A DNA stretch of 64,000 nt from Anthoceros angustus (lineage: Eukaryota > Streptophyta > Anthocerotopsida > Anthocerotales > Anthocerotaceae). Both the position numbers and the translations under genes were made by a program. Each line of letters starts with the position of its first letter. Position 1 is the stretch's first letter. The stretch spans positions 1,291,478 to 1,355,477 of the forward strand of contig MU008154.1 of assembly GCA_010909165.1 (NCBI GenBank), read 5' to 3'. The notes under the pieces are model-generated. The model made no database searches, was not told where the DNA came from, and was given only the letters and a program-made list of their open reading frames with translations. Below are positions 1 to 11,400 of the stretch, piece after piece.

Positions 1-1690
1 TGGAGGCAATCCAGCAGATTGACTGGTTTTGCCTTACTGAGCTCCTCAGGCGTTGGAAGCTTCTCGGCACATTCTGTTCGACGGACCTCGGAAGGTCGGA
101 AGAGGTGAAAGGAGAAGAAGACGCAGGGATAGCGGCGGATCTCTGTCTGGGCCAGTGCTATCCCCACAGGGCCCAAGGCCCGGGCCTAATAACCTTGTTC
201 GGTGGACGGCGGCGGAGGAGAGGAGCCCGGAGGAGCATGATGCGTACGTAGCAGGCTTGAGATAAGCCACCAAACCACGGGAAGGATAGGGCGAGGACCC
301 CGAAAGGTGGGGAAGGAAGAAACCGGACCCAAGCTGGAGGAGGCCGGTGAGTGAGTTGAGCCCCAGCGGTCGAGGTCCAAGTCGGGGCTTGAGGGGCCGA
401 CACAGTAATAAGGCGGACCAGGTCCGAACCCAGGCAGACGGACCACGAGGTCCGGACTCTAGAAATAAGGCCGACTTGAGATCGGGCCGAGGTCGAGCAG
501 GACCCAGGTCCCGGGTTCGAGGAGGAGAGGAGTCACCGACTTGCTCAGGAGGAGCAGTCCACCGGTGGCCCTACAGAGCAGGGACCTACTCGAAGGCCAG
601 GAGAGGAGGATGTGGTGGTTACCGCGGTTGTCGACCGCCCGAGCCAACCACGGGGTCTTGGGAAGGGGAAGGGGACCCGCCTCGCGGATCATCTGATTGG
701 GTGCGCCGCAACTGTCAGGGCAGGGAGTAGGGTCATTGGCGCCGAGGCGGAACCAAGGGCATCCCCAGGCCTACCGCCGACGACAGAGATAGGTGGGGGG
801 AAGTAAGATGGTAGGCGGCCGATTAGGGCATACTGAGCATGCCATCAGCTCAGAATAGGGGTGTAATAAAGACGCCGACCTTGGGCGTAGTATAAGAGGG
901 CTGAGGCTGCTCTAGTAAAGTATCTTTCTCTTGGTGTGGATACCCCGTTTCTTGCAGACCCTTGTACGTCTTCTTGCTAACGTGAGTCACGGAGTCGAGT
1001 AGGCACGGCTCGGAGGCCTCTGAGTCTGATGACGGACCCTAGCGGTGGTGGTGTGTGCGGGCGAATGATCGTAGACCCTTGCTCGTCGAGCGGCGGACCC
1101 GGCGTTGGACGGGCCGGAGCGTGTGAGCGGAGGGACTTCGGGAGGCGTGTAGGCGGGCGGAGGCGTGGCGGAGCAGCGGAGGAGGTCGGACCACGCACCC
1201 CGCCTTTTCCCAAGAATGATGAGTGTAGCGAGAGTGGTGAGCGGACTAGAAGAACGCAGTGGCGGTTGGGTTGTCTGGACGCTGAACGTAGTCCTTAACG
1301 CGTTGGCGCGCGAGTCTGTTCGGTGGATCGTTACGGTAGTTAGGTCGATAAGCGTGTGTTTGAGTGCGAAGCGGCCGCGGCGTGGTGAGAAAGCGATTGA
1401 AGCGTGTAGCGGAGCCTATCATTCTCTCGGAGGCGGACTCCTTACTATACACGGGATTATGTGCGCCCGACTGGCCGTGCAGCGAAAGTAGCGTCATGGC
1501 GGGAAGGTTGGGCCGAGCGAAAAACGACGGAGTTGAGGCAAAAGTGAGCGAGCAGCATAGGGAGGAATCTGAGGCCTCCCTCGTGGCTCTGCGAGATTCC
1601 TCGCTCGACTCCACCGACAACCGCGCAACAGACGGGCCAAGTCGGACAAAGACGCTCAACTACCGATGAGAAGAGGAACCTGGATGCCCG
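1..1690 (+). repeat. Tandem unit 1: gypsy 3' tail + LTR + leader
   Basis: This stretch is the first of two head-to-tail copies of one composite unit. Each contains the last part of a Ty3/gypsy internal region, then an LTR, then about 200 bases of sequence downstream of the LTR. The second copy starts at 1,697. Both begin with the shared string GGCAATCCAGCAGATTGACT and run in parallel through the TATA-like site to the LTR end. The tail is homologous, in reverse complement, to 5,160-6,000 and 14,920-15,760. Copies differ mostly by short insertions and deletions. No intact reading frame is present; short open frames here are by-products of GC-rich sequence. The unit may start before the window. 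Confidence 0.75.
809..1496 (+). repeat. Ty3/gypsy LTR copy C
   Basis: This LTR aligns over its length with 2,515-3,200 and, as reverse complement, with 4,530-5,157 and 14,294-14,912. It follows a purine-rich tract (GGTGGGGGGAAGTAAGA) expected of a polypurine tract. It contains a TATA-like TATAAGAGGG at 891 preceded by AATAAA near 865, then the shared stretch TTCTTGCTAACGTGAGTC near 970. Both ends are estimated from where the four copies begin and stop aligning, so they may be wrong by about 40 bases. It is the most diverged of the four. Confidence 0.7.
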
Positions 1691-1696
1691 GCCAAG

Positions 1697-3200
1697 ATGT
1701 GGAGGAGGCAATCCAGCAGATTGACTCGGATTTTCCTACGCCCGAGCTCCTCAAGGCTGAAGCTTCTCGCACCCGCCACAACTGGACGGACCTCGGAAGG
1801 GTCAAGGAGTGAAAGGAGAAGAAGCACGGGAAAGACTGCCCGCTATCCCCTGTAGCCTGAAGGTTATCCCTCGGGCCCAAGGCCCTGTGGGCCTTGGTGG
1901 CGTGACGACGATGGGAGGTGAGAGGAGCCCCGGGAGGAGCATGATGCGCCAACGTAACCACCTTGAGATAAGCCACCGCAACCCGGCAGGGAAGGATAGG
2001 AGCGAGGGACCCCGAAAGGGGTGGGGAAGGAAGAAACCAACCGGACCCAAGCTAGGAAGGGAGGCCGGTGGAGTGAGGATGGCCCCAATGAGAGGGTCCA
2101 AGGAGCCTGGGGCTTGAGGACCTGACTGTATAAGGGACCTTGAGGTCCGAACCCCAGAGACGAGACCGGACCCTGAGGTCCGGACTCTAGAAATAAGGCC
2201 GACTTCTGAAGATCGGGCCCCGGAGTCGAGACGGACCCGAGGTCCGGGTGAGGAGAGAGGGAGTCACCCGACTTGCTCAGAGGAGGCCCACCGGGTGGCC
2301 CTGGCTGCGCGTGGACCTACTCAAGGCCGAGAGGAGGATGTGGTGGTTACTGCTGTCGACCACGAGCCCAACCCGACAGTGGTCTTGGGAAGGGACCGCC
2401 TCGGATCATCCGATTGGGTGCCTGAACCGCTGGCGGTGGAGTAGCTGGCTACGCGAGGCGGAACCAAGGGCATCCCCAGGCCCACCGACGACAGAGATAG
2501 GTGGGGAAGTAAGATGGTAGGCCGACAGGGCATACCGAGCATGCCATCACGTAATAGGTGTACAAAGACGCCCGACCTTGGGCGTAGTATAAGAGGGCCG
2601 AGGCCGCCTAGTAAAGTATCTTTCTTGGTGTGATACCCCTGCTTCTTGCGTGCACCTTGCATGCCTTCTTGCTAACGTGAGTCCCCGAGTCAATGAGTAG
2701 GCACGACAGCCCGGAGACGATCTAGGTCCCGTGACGACCCTAACGTGTGGTGTGTGTGCAGGGCGAATGATCGAGACCCTTGCTCGTCTGCAGGACCGAC
2801 GCTGGATGACCGAACGCGTGAGCCGAGGGACTTGGAGGGCGTGTAGAGCCCGGACGAGAGGCCCTGCGAACGGGAGGAGGTCCGACCACGCAGGCCACTT
2901 TTCCCAAGAATGATGAGTGTAGCGAGAGTGGTGAGAGGAACGGACCAGAAGAACGAGCATGATCGGGTTGATAATGGACGCCGAACGGTCCTTAAACGCT
3001 TGGCCGCCACGAGCCTGCTTCGGTGGATCGCTACGGGTAGTTAGTCAGAAACGATAAACGCGTGTGTTTGAGTCCAAACGCCACGGGCGTGGGGTGAGAA
3101 ACGATTGAAAACGTGGCAACCCGAGCCTATCATTCTCCTGAGCGACTCCTTACTACAACGACACGGATTGTGGCCTTGGTCAGTCGCGAAAGTCGCCACA
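1697..3200 (+). repeat. Tandem unit 2: gypsy 3' tail + LTR + leader
   Basis: Second head-to-tail copy of the composite unit at 1-1,690. Near the start one frame reads VEEAIQQID...PELLKAEA. This matches the C-terminal part of the extra ORF of the minus-strand gypsy element (ELLKAEVPRH near 5,950 and EEAIQVDD near 15,750), so the unit begins inside that ORF and not at an LTR edge. It ends in the LTR at 2,515-3,200. Non-LTR DNA follows. Confidence 0.72.
2515..3200 (+). repeat. Ty3/gypsy LTR copy D
   Basis: LTR on the + strand, starting after the polypurine-like GGTGGGGAAGTAAGA and TGGTAGGCC. The TATA-like TATAAGAGGG is near 2,588. The end is placed near ACGACACGGATTGTGG...GAAAGTCGCCACA, the last sequence shared with the other three copies. 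It faces the minus-strand LTR copy A across a 1.3-kb island, so two elements of the family lie tail to tail here. Boundaries are approximate. Confidence 0.72.
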
Positions 3201-4529
3201 AGACGCCCAAGTCCTTCTTTACACAAAGCACAGTAGCCAAATCACCTCCATTGGAGCCTGTGGTCGCAAGCCACTTTCTCATGCCCAAATGTCTTACCTT
3301 CAATGGACGTCGTGGTCCTTCTCGTGGCTTGCCAACACTTTCGACGAGGACAAGGGCTCCTTGTCAATCATAGCTTCTTTTCCTTTGTTGGCAAAGAGCA
3401 GCTCCAAACTTTCTTTGCGGCAGCAGGTAGTGTGGCCTCCCAGGCTCCTGGACAGGGAGTTTTCCTCCAAACATGGAACGGCCATGCCTCCCTGCAGCAA
3501 GCTTCACAGCTGGTGGAGCATCATGAGCTCCATCCGATTCCTCATCTTTCTCACCTCCACCTTTCTCGTCCCCAACATCGTCACTCCCATCTTTACACTT
3601 CCGTTGTTTCTTCTTCATCTGCAGCTTGTCCCAATAAGCTTGCTAGTTCACCCTTTTACCGAGCAGTTTCTCCACCAACACACCAACAACAAGGTTTCGA
3701 GGAACCCTCTATGCGGTGCACAGGCTAGGCCAGCGCTCGTACAATCTATACACCAAGTCATCGATGTTCCTCCATTCTTCCACATACAGTAAATTAGTAG
3801 TCCCCAGAAGGTAGCCATCATTTGCTCCAGGGAGGCCTCCAAAGTACCTGGCCAAAACATTTGACCCACCCACACGTTCCTTAAGACCAATTGCCAAGTT
3901 CTCATCTCACACATTCACACCAATGGCGGATAGATCCTCATCCCCCGAGTGCCAAGGCGCAGCCTGCTCTGCTGAAGAAATGTCCACTTGCAAGGCTGCG
4001 GTCACTCTCTCAGCGCGAAGGGTGGCAACCCTCTATTGCCTCCTTACGTTCCTACTCTCCCTTGGGTGTGATGCTCTCCCACCGATCCTCACCTCGGATC
4101 TTTGCCATAGCCACCTGGCCTCCTCTAAAGCCACCACAGCATCTCCCCTCTACCACATAGTGCTTCACCCATGGTATCCAGGAAGCAAACCGGCAGCCTC
4201 CAAGCAACCAAGCACACCTTAAGAACCACCACAAACAACCAACCAAACTAAGCACGCGCCCACCACCACTAGCACCCTCCTAGCAAACAAAGACCATGTT
4301 AGAAACAACCTCCAAAATCAAGCAGCCTCCAGTCAATCAAAATCCAACTCCTATGCCCCACGGCCACCTGACAGATCTAAAGCCAGCTACACTTCCGACT
4401 TCCGCCAGCATTAAGCGAAATCTGTACTGAACAATAATCTTGGCCTCCACAGCGCCCGTCCGCAACGTCCGTTGCTGAAAGTCACTTCCCCAAAACACTC
4501 GCTTTGCAAAACCAAAGACCTAAGGCGTA
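3201..4529. other. 1.3-kb non-LTR island between convergent gypsy LTRs
   Basis: This stretch shares nothing obvious with the gypsy copies on either side and has a different base texture (CCA/CTT-rich on the + strand). It is probably older host or transposon DNA into which the two flanking elements inserted. Its only suggestive content is the broken minus-strand reading frame described separately. No promoter, RNA gene or intact ORF was recognised. Confidence 0.5.
3364..3914 (-). pseudogene. Broken reading frame of unknown family
   Basis: Reading the minus strand from about 3,900, one frame gives a protein-like run with AIGLKERVGGSNVLARYFGG and then VEEWRNIDDLVYRLYERW. After a stop near 3,709 the continuation moves to other frames (RVPRNLVVGVLVEKLLGKRV, then a lysine- and glutamate-rich stretch KKKQRKCKDGSDDVGDEKGG). 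The switch of frames with retained amino-acid-like texture suggests a frameshifted relic and not chance. I do not recognise the family. It could be a fragment of a transposon ORF or of a host gene. Confidence 0.35.
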
Positions 4530-5157
4530 GGCGCGACTTTCGGCGATGGCGGTAGCGCACAATCCGTGTCGTTAGGAAGAAGTCCGTTCCCAAAGGGAAT
4601 GATAGGCTCCGTTTACGCGTTTGGTGATTCCTCGCGCTTGGTTGTTCTCAACACACATACTCTAACTACTCACCGTTCCGTCACGGGCCGGTATGGCCAA
4701 GCGTTTAGGACCCGTTCGCGTCGTTCGTCGTCACTCACACATCGATCCTTTCCTCTCTCCCTCGCTACACTCCTCGGTCTTAGAAAAAAAGCGGGTTACA
4801 GTCCGGACCTCCTCGTCGTTCCGGGCCTCTCCGTCCGGGCTCTGCCGCCCTCCGGAGTTCCTCCGGCTCACACGTTCCGGTCCGTTCGGTCTTTGGGCGC
4901 GGCTCGGGGCGAGCACGCGGTCACCACCCACACACACACCGTTGGGTCACGGGACCACGATCAATCTCCCGGGGCCGTGCACCTTTCGGTGACTCGGGAC
5001 TCACGTTAGAAGACACACAAAGGTGCGCAGCAGCGGCATCAACACCAAGAGAAGATGATTTATTGGGCCTTAGCCCTCTTATACTCGAAGGTCGGGCGCC
5101 TTTATTACACCTCTATTACGGTGAGGCCAGCTCGGGGTACCTAACCGCCTACTACCA
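4530..5157 (-). repeat. 3' LTR (copy A) of the gypsy element
   Basis: Direct repeat of 14,294-14,912. Shared blocks include CCGTTCCCAAAG...GAATGATAGGCTCCGTTT and GGGCCGGTATGGCCAAGCGTTTA. Read on the minus strand it carries the TATA-like TATAAGAGGG (5,074-5,083) and an AATAAATCATCTTCTCTTGG block just downstream, resembling a transcription start and a polyadenylation region. The pair differs mainly by short insertions and deletions. Confidence 0.75.
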
Positions 5158-5159
5158 CC

Positions 5160-5660
5160 TATTCACCTATCGCGTCGGTGGTGGGGTGGGATAGCCCCTC
5201 ATTCCTTCTTGGCACGGCGGCCCGAGCCACAGCCGGTGCGCGCACCAATCGGATGATCGGCGGGCCTTCCTCTTCCAGTGCAGCCATGCGCCACCGTGGC
5301 GGCGCGATCACCACCAAGTCTTCCTCGTCCTCCCTCTTCTCTCTCGGCGGGCCCTGATGGGCCCTCAAGGGTTGGATCTGCTGGGGTTGGTGATGGCTCT
5401 CCCCACTCCCGAGTTTGGACCTCGGGACCTGTCTGACTCGGTCCAGGACCTCTAGGTCAGTCTTCCCTAGTCCGGTCTCCTGGCCCGGCCTTCTTTTCAG
5501 GTCCTCGGGGCCCAGCCTCAGGTCGGTCTTGGACCCAACCCTTCCACAGGGTCCGGACCTCGGGCGGACTCGTCACTGAGTCTGGATCCCTAAGTCGGAC
5601 TTCCTTGAGGCGGACCTCGGGATCGGCCTTTCCTCAGTCAGGACAAAGTCAGGACCCTCG
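5160..5660 (-). repeat. Cluster of GAGGTCCGGAC-type short motifs next to the LTR
   Basis: The non-coding tail just inside the 3' LTR holds many variants of a 10-12 base motif, GAGGTCCGGAC/GACCTCGGGAC, spaced irregularly and partly palindromic (GGTCCGGACC). The same cluster is present at 415-540, 2,130-2,250 and 15,160-15,420, always beside the LTR. It may serve RNA folding or protein binding in the element; that is inference. Confidence 0.5.
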
Positions 5661-5699
5661 ACTCTGGGCATGCCTCCTCGCCCGGGCTAGCCAGGTTCA

Positions 5700-8400
5700 T
5701 CCAGGCCCTCCCTTGGTTCCCGAATGCCCGGTTGCCCCCTTTCCCCTTCAAGATCCTCCCTCGTCCTTCCATGCGAGGGGTCTTACTTACCTCGGTGTGG
5801 CGCCTTCCTCCTCCGGTTCCTCCCGGCTGCTCTCCTTGCTGCTGCTGCCGTCGTCAAGCAGGCGCTCCTAGGACTCCAGCGGTTGTCTGTCCCGTCGTCC
5901 TCCTCGCTCCTCCCATCCCTTGAGTCCACCCTCTGCCTGGGGTGGCGCGGGACCTCAGCCTTGAGGAGCTCTGCGTGGTAGTAGGCGGTCGGAATCGACT
6001 TGAATCGCCTCCTCCACATGAGCCGGCCGGTACTCCCTCCTCCAGGTGCTCGTGGCAGGCGGGCCGCCCTTTCTTGGCGTCTCCGTGCCAAGCTTACGGT
6101 GGGCGGGCGGACTCCCTTGAGGCCGTCAAGGCTGCCTCAGATTACCTCTTGCAACCTTGGCTGGCTCGTTCTCCTCCTCCCGTCGTTGTTTTGACTCAGC
6201 CATTTCTGCGGGCCATGGGTGAGCTCCCCTCCTTCACCTGGCCGGACGACGGTGTACCTTTCCTCCGTGCCTTCCTCCCTTCTTCTATTCTTTCCGGAGG
6301 TCCTCCACTTCCTTCTCAGGCGGGCGGTATCCCGTCAGGCTCACGGCCCGCCACGTCCAACCTTGCGGCGTCGAACTCCTTGCACTATTCTCCTCGTCTT
6401 CAAGCGGGCTGGGCGTTCCACCTCTCGCTCGAAGTCTTGGATTCTCGTTGAGAACCCCCTGCTCCGTGCATCTTGGGTTGCAACTCCAAGGTGTCCTTGT
6501 TGTCCTCCGGCTCCTGCGCGCCCTTCCTCCTGCAGTGCACCACAGGGTCCCCAATCTCCCGGGTCTTGGCCTCGCCTCCTCACGGCTCGGCCGTGCTTGC
6601 TCCATGACCCTTGCTCGGCCTTGAGTTGGCGGCTCTCTCGGCCGCCTCCCTCCACGGTTCGATCACGCGATAGTGATCGCGATCGGCCCCCGTGGCCTCC
6701 GCCTCCTTGGCCACCTTCACTGAGCCTCTCCGGCTTGGCTCTGGTCGGTCAGGCCTCCGCGAGATCCGCCCGTTCGCTTGCGCCCGGGCGTCCTCGCTTC
6801 TGCTGCGCTCGCCCCTCTGCTGCAGGTCCTCCGCCCGCTTGGGCCTCCTTAGCTGCCTTGTTCCTCCGGTGAAGGAATTTAGTCCGGTCCTTGCGGATGG
6901 ACGGACCTCCCTCTCCGCCTCCGGCGTTTCCTTCCTCAATCCTGCCGAGAGCTTGGCCTTCCTTCTCGCCTCACTGGGCTCCCTCCAGCCTCACGGAGGC
7001 ACCATGCGCCTCGGGTGGCTTCCACCTCCACAGGCCTTCTCGGCCATCCCGCAGACCCCAGGCATACCGTCCATGGCGGTGGCAGGACCGCCGTGTTTCC
7101 TTCCGGCGGCTGGAGTGAGGCTCCCACAAAGTCCGTGGCGGGGCATCTCCAGTCGTCAAGGACCTCCATACCTGATCCGGGCAAGTCTGGGTTCTCGGAC
7201 CAATCGGGACCCTAGGTCTGAGTCACGCTCGAGCTTCCCCTCCTTGGCCCCCGCGAGCTCCTTCTCCCTTTTCTCCAGGGCTCGGCGGAGGTGATGGAGT
7301 CAGGAGCACGCCCTTTGCCCCTTCACATCGGCGGCGGGACCCGGCTCTGGATCAGTGCTGCCCGGTGTCCTCCGCTCCACAGGCGTCCTTTACGCCCTCC
7401 TTCCTTCCTTCTTGCCACTCCGTCGGCGGGGAAGAGTCTTGGCCGGCCCAGGTGCAGCGTTGGTAGTCTCTTCTTCTTGGCTCTCTCACAGTCGGCGGGG
7501 CTCCTCGGTAGGAGTGATGGCGGTGGGCTGGGGCAGTGCTTCTGTGGTGGCTGGTTGGGGCACGGAAGGAGGCGGGTGCTTCCCATACTTCCACAGGTGG
7601 TGAGGGGTCCGTTCAGGCGTATGGAGTCGGAATCCTCGATCGTCCTCCTCCAGTCCGTTTGGTTTGTCGTGGCCTCCTCCTCCGGCGCCCTTGCCCGCTC
7701 CACTTGGGAGGCCTCAGTCCTTTCCGGGCGCTCGCTCAAGCTCTCCTTCCTTGAGGAGTTCAATGCCCCCCATGGATCGGGTATGGGGGGCCCAGATGGG
7801 GCTTCGCTCCACAGCTTGCGAGCCTCAGCTAAGCCGGCGAAGATAATCCTTCCCAGTCGCCCTCTTCCCCAGCGCAGCGTGCGGGAACACTAATAGATTA
7901 TCACCAAGGTGATCCACCTTGGTAGTAGGTTCGATGGACAATGATCCGGGCCCGCACTCATTGTCAGCTCGGATATCGACCAACCGTTGGTGGTCCGTTC
8001 GTCGAGCCTTAGCATCGGCTGGTGGACCTATCTTCCCCTTCGCCTTGAGGGGCTCGGCTCCCCTCTTCCTCCTTGGGCGGTTGTAGGCGCCTCGGGACCT
8101 CAAGGTCCATCGCCTTGGGTCCTCCGGAGGTTCTTGGACCGCACCTCCTTGTTATTGCCGCCCGGCATCTTGGGCAAACTCCGGACGGGTACCTCAAATG
8201 TCGGACCATTGGAACACATCCAAATGCCACTCCTGCACCAATTCCGCTTCACGGGCGAGCCCAAAGTCCGGATAGCGCGGGTCACAATGTTGCGCTCCAC
8301 AAGGTTCCATGGCTCCCAAACTTCCGGGCTTTTGGGTGCCATCGCCTTCTCCTCCTTGGTTCTTTGTCGCGCTTGTGGCTGCACGCGTTGAGCCTCTTGG
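5700..8400 (-). pseudogene. Extra charged ORF between integrase and 3' LTR of gypsy
   Basis: Downstream of the integrase, the minus strand shows about 2.7 kb of decayed but protein-like sequence. It begins with an arginine-rich run leading to EEKAMAPKSPEVWEPWN (about 8,330), continues with NKEVRSKNLRRTQGD and LVDIRADNECGPGSLS (about 7,990), then ALSERPERTEASQVERARAP (about 7,710) and glutamate/arginine-rich, coiled-coil-like stretches near 6,940-6,290, ending near ELLKAEVPRH (about 5,950). The same blocks in the same order recur at 15.7-18.4 kb, so this was a genuine conserved ORF of the family. Known gypsy lineages can carry an additional ORF such as env-like or aORF. I see no signal peptide or transmembrane segment to argue for env. 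Function unknown. The reading frame is broken many times in both copies. Confidence 0.6.
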
Positions 8401-8989
8401 CGCGTTCGCTTCTCGACCTCAGCGGTGAGCGCGCGAGCGTCCGAGCGTCCAGATACGCGGGCCGGGTTGCGGGCGCGAGATCGCGAGTCTCGAGGCTGCT
8501 GCGGCAGCCTTCTTCCCGCGGCGCCCGGGAGTAAGGCGGAGGCGCCTCTTCCTGCGCCGAGCGCGCGGCTTACTCGGCCTCTGTGCCGCGTACTCGGCCT
8601 TACTCGCCGCGTGCTCGGCCCTCTGGCGCGCCGCGGCGTGAATACCTATAACGGCCTGCAGCAGGTTACGGTCTGACCTGCATGCCCGTCCTCCACTCGA
8701 GTCGTCCGCGTGGCGTCTGTCGTCCTCGCTCAACTTCTAAGTTACTTTCCACAGGCGTACTTATCACGCTGGTCACAGGTGGGTCCGGACTTACCCGTGG
8801 CGCCGCCATTAGGTCTAAGTCGTTCCTCACTCGGTCGGGGTATACTCAGTGCGTCAGTGCTGCTTATTTCCTCCTTTTCGCCTCATTTTATCCTTGCTCA
8901 CAAAAAACAAAACCCTACCTAATTTCTAACCCCAAGTCGTCCACATACTCCCTTCTCTCACTGTTGGCGTCTCGCCAACACTAAGCGTG

Positions 8990-9860
8990 TACTTTTCACC
9001 CACCCGTTCACCCGAGTGGCGGCGGTTCACCATCCAAGCTGCCGTGAGCGGACCCATTGGGGTATACCGTCGACTTGGTAAGGCCCCATCCATCGTAGGT
9101 GGAGTTTACAGGAAGTGCATATATGTCGTAAAGGAGGCGGATCTCCTCCTTCACATACTCCCGATTCTAAGGCGCCTATCATGCACGGCTTGCGTTGATT
9201 ACATGCATTGCATTGCGCCTCTTCCGGTCCTCCGTATCTTGTACAAACCCTAGCAACGCTCGATTGGCTCTCTTCATCCGTTAAGCGCCTTTCCATCATG
9301 ACGGCCGGAGTGTTGGCACCTCAAACTCGGCGGCACGGGTGAGTGCCCATAGGTCGAATGTCTGAGTTCGTTGCGTGGTTACCTTCTGCCGTTACGAGCG
9401 CCCGCCGCGATGGCGACTTTGTATCGATCGCGCATAGTTAACCGTCGCTTATTGAGGATGCGGCGAGATAAGTCCATTGGTCTTCTCCGTCGATCGTTGG
9501 CCTTGGATTGTAGGGGCGTTTCGATGTGTGATGCGAAATAGTCCGTCATTGCGGTTACATCATTGAGGAAATGGGTTCCCCTATCACCGGTACAGCGGAC
9601 ACCCATACCTTGTGATGATGTTTTCGTAGAATTTGGCCACCGTGCTGAGTCCGTTCTAGCGACTTCAACCCACAGTGCGATGGTCCGTTGCCACCAAGAT
9701 GTACCGTGTGTGTGTCGTTGGGCGTATGGGTCCAGCAGTCGATGCCCATTTCTCAAAAGGCGCTAGTGCTAGTATGGGCACTAACGGCCATTGAGTTGTG
9801 GTCGGCTTCCGATCCGTGACAAGCATCACACTTCTTCAATTGGTGTGTTTCCCCATACAT
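8990..9860 (-). pseudogene. Ty3/gypsy integrase relic
   Basis: On the minus strand the core domain survives in pieces: GIDCW (about 9,745), DRGTHFLNDV (about 9,580; the region of the second catalytic aspartate) and then NKRRLTMRDR near 9,440. The C-terminal motif RWMGPYQVDGIP (about 9,080) matches the PRW.GPY signature that ends gypsy integrases. Frameshifts separate each block. The integrase lies after RNase H, which is the gypsy order. Sequence just downstream (8,962-8,980) has a perfect 8-bp hairpin. Confidence 0.75.
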
Positions 9861-10209
9861 GGTGGGCCACGATTACCCGACCTCAAGATTTTCTTGGTGG
9901 TGACTGCGCATAATGTCCACCACCTAGTCCTTCGTGCATCCCCTTTATTACCACCTCCGTTTCACTTTGTTGGAGTACCTTCGTTCCACCGTCGGCCCTA
10001 CCTTAAAGATGCAGTTATACAAAGGAAAGGCGTGGTGCACAAAGGCTGCCTGACCAGTTCGATTCGTTGGGTAGCTCCATCTCCCATAGGTACGTTCCAA
10101 CTCCGCGTAAGAGGGCCGCCCTGCGTCCGCTCCCTTCTCCGCCGGGTCCGGTCACCGACTTGGGTTTGTCGGTGCTCCTCTACCTCCTCCTCTATCCGCC
10201 ACCAATTCC

Positions 10210-11400
10210 TCATCGGAAGGCGTCCTCTTGATCCTGCGGGGAGGCTCCGTTTAATGGACAAGAAGTCGGTTTTTGGTCCTTGCCTAGTCTCCACCTCAAA
10301 TGTGAACTCCTGGCAACAGAATCCACCTCGCAATTCGTCCAGGACAAGTCGCCTTGTTCACCAAATGCTTGGTAGTGATCAACATAGAACACAAACTCAT
10401 TGGGCGGAAGGTAGTGTGAATTTCTTAGCGTATACCATCCCAATGCCTCTCGCTCCGTAGTAGTGTACCTCGTTCCGTCGTGAGCTGTCTTCAGCGTAGT
10501 AGATTGGGTGATCCCTCCGTTTATCATCTTTTGGTGAGCACCCGATGGCGGTGACACATCCACGTACACATGGAATCGCTTCCCCGGTCAGGTCCTTTGA
10601 GTCTTGGGGCCGACAGTGGTCGGAGGTCTCTGAATGCCGCCTCCCTTTGGCGTCGGGTCCATTCCTCCTCCTTCTGAGTAGCTCCTTAGCGGAGGCCGCT
10701 TTGCAAAATCTTGTAAGCGCCTATAGTAACCCATGCCCGAGAATCCCGTAACTCCTTCAAGTTCGTTGGTGGGCTGCGGGGTGGATGACTTTCACCTTGT
10801 CTTGGTCCACCTCTATCCCTCTTACCGACACTCGGTGCCCCAACAAGATTCCCTCTGTCATGCGAGTAGCATTTCTCGGGATGCGAGCCGATTGAGTCTC
10901 CTACATCGTTCCAAACACTTGCAAATGTCCCCGTGTTTGTCCTCCTCTCGTGCACAGTCGTCCAAGAACACCTCCATGAAGTCCCTCGGAATTCCGGAAG
11001 ACATTGGTCACCATCCGCATAAATGATCCGGGTGCTCTGTCATCCGAAGGCACTCCGTTTGTAGGCAAGCGTCCCCACTCCGTGGTGAATGTTGTCTTAT
11101 CGGTCGACTCCCTTAGGTTATGGCGGTTGTGGCCGAATGGCCGTCAAGAAGGAGTAGGTACTCCGGCTGCCACCTTGTCCGATTATGTCGTCCACAAAGG
11201 GCATGGGAAATGGTCCTTTTCGTGGCGGCGTTAAGCTTTCTCGATCTGAGACCGAATGCCCTGCTGCTTCTTGACGACCACAATGGGCGCCACCCACTCC
11301 ACACGATTGGGAAGATGATGTCGCTTCCGGATACTTATCCGGGACTTCCTTGACCTTGGCGAGTGCTTGGGATTGATTTATCTTGTGTCCGAGCACCGCT
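10210..11400 (-). pseudogene. Ty3/gypsy reverse transcriptase and RNase H relic
   Basis: Reading the minus strand from 11.4 kb, the RT begins with PMPFVDDIIGQ and YSFL near 11,200. It continues with a thumb-region block, PEKCYSHDRG (about 10,870), and PPTNLKELRDS (about 10,760), typical of gypsy RT before RNase H. RNase H follows with TLKTAHDGTRYTTTEREAL (about 10,490) and FYVDHYQAFGEQGDL (about 10,380). These resemble the usual YTTTEREALA and FYVDHQAL motifs. Several indels break each block, and the YVDD-box region is not readable in one frame. Confidence 0.8.

Noticed and set aside
5700-8400. Envelope gene making the gypsy element a retrovirus-like element
   Set aside because: No signal peptide, membrane segment or cleavage motif visible; the text is charged and coiled-coil-like.
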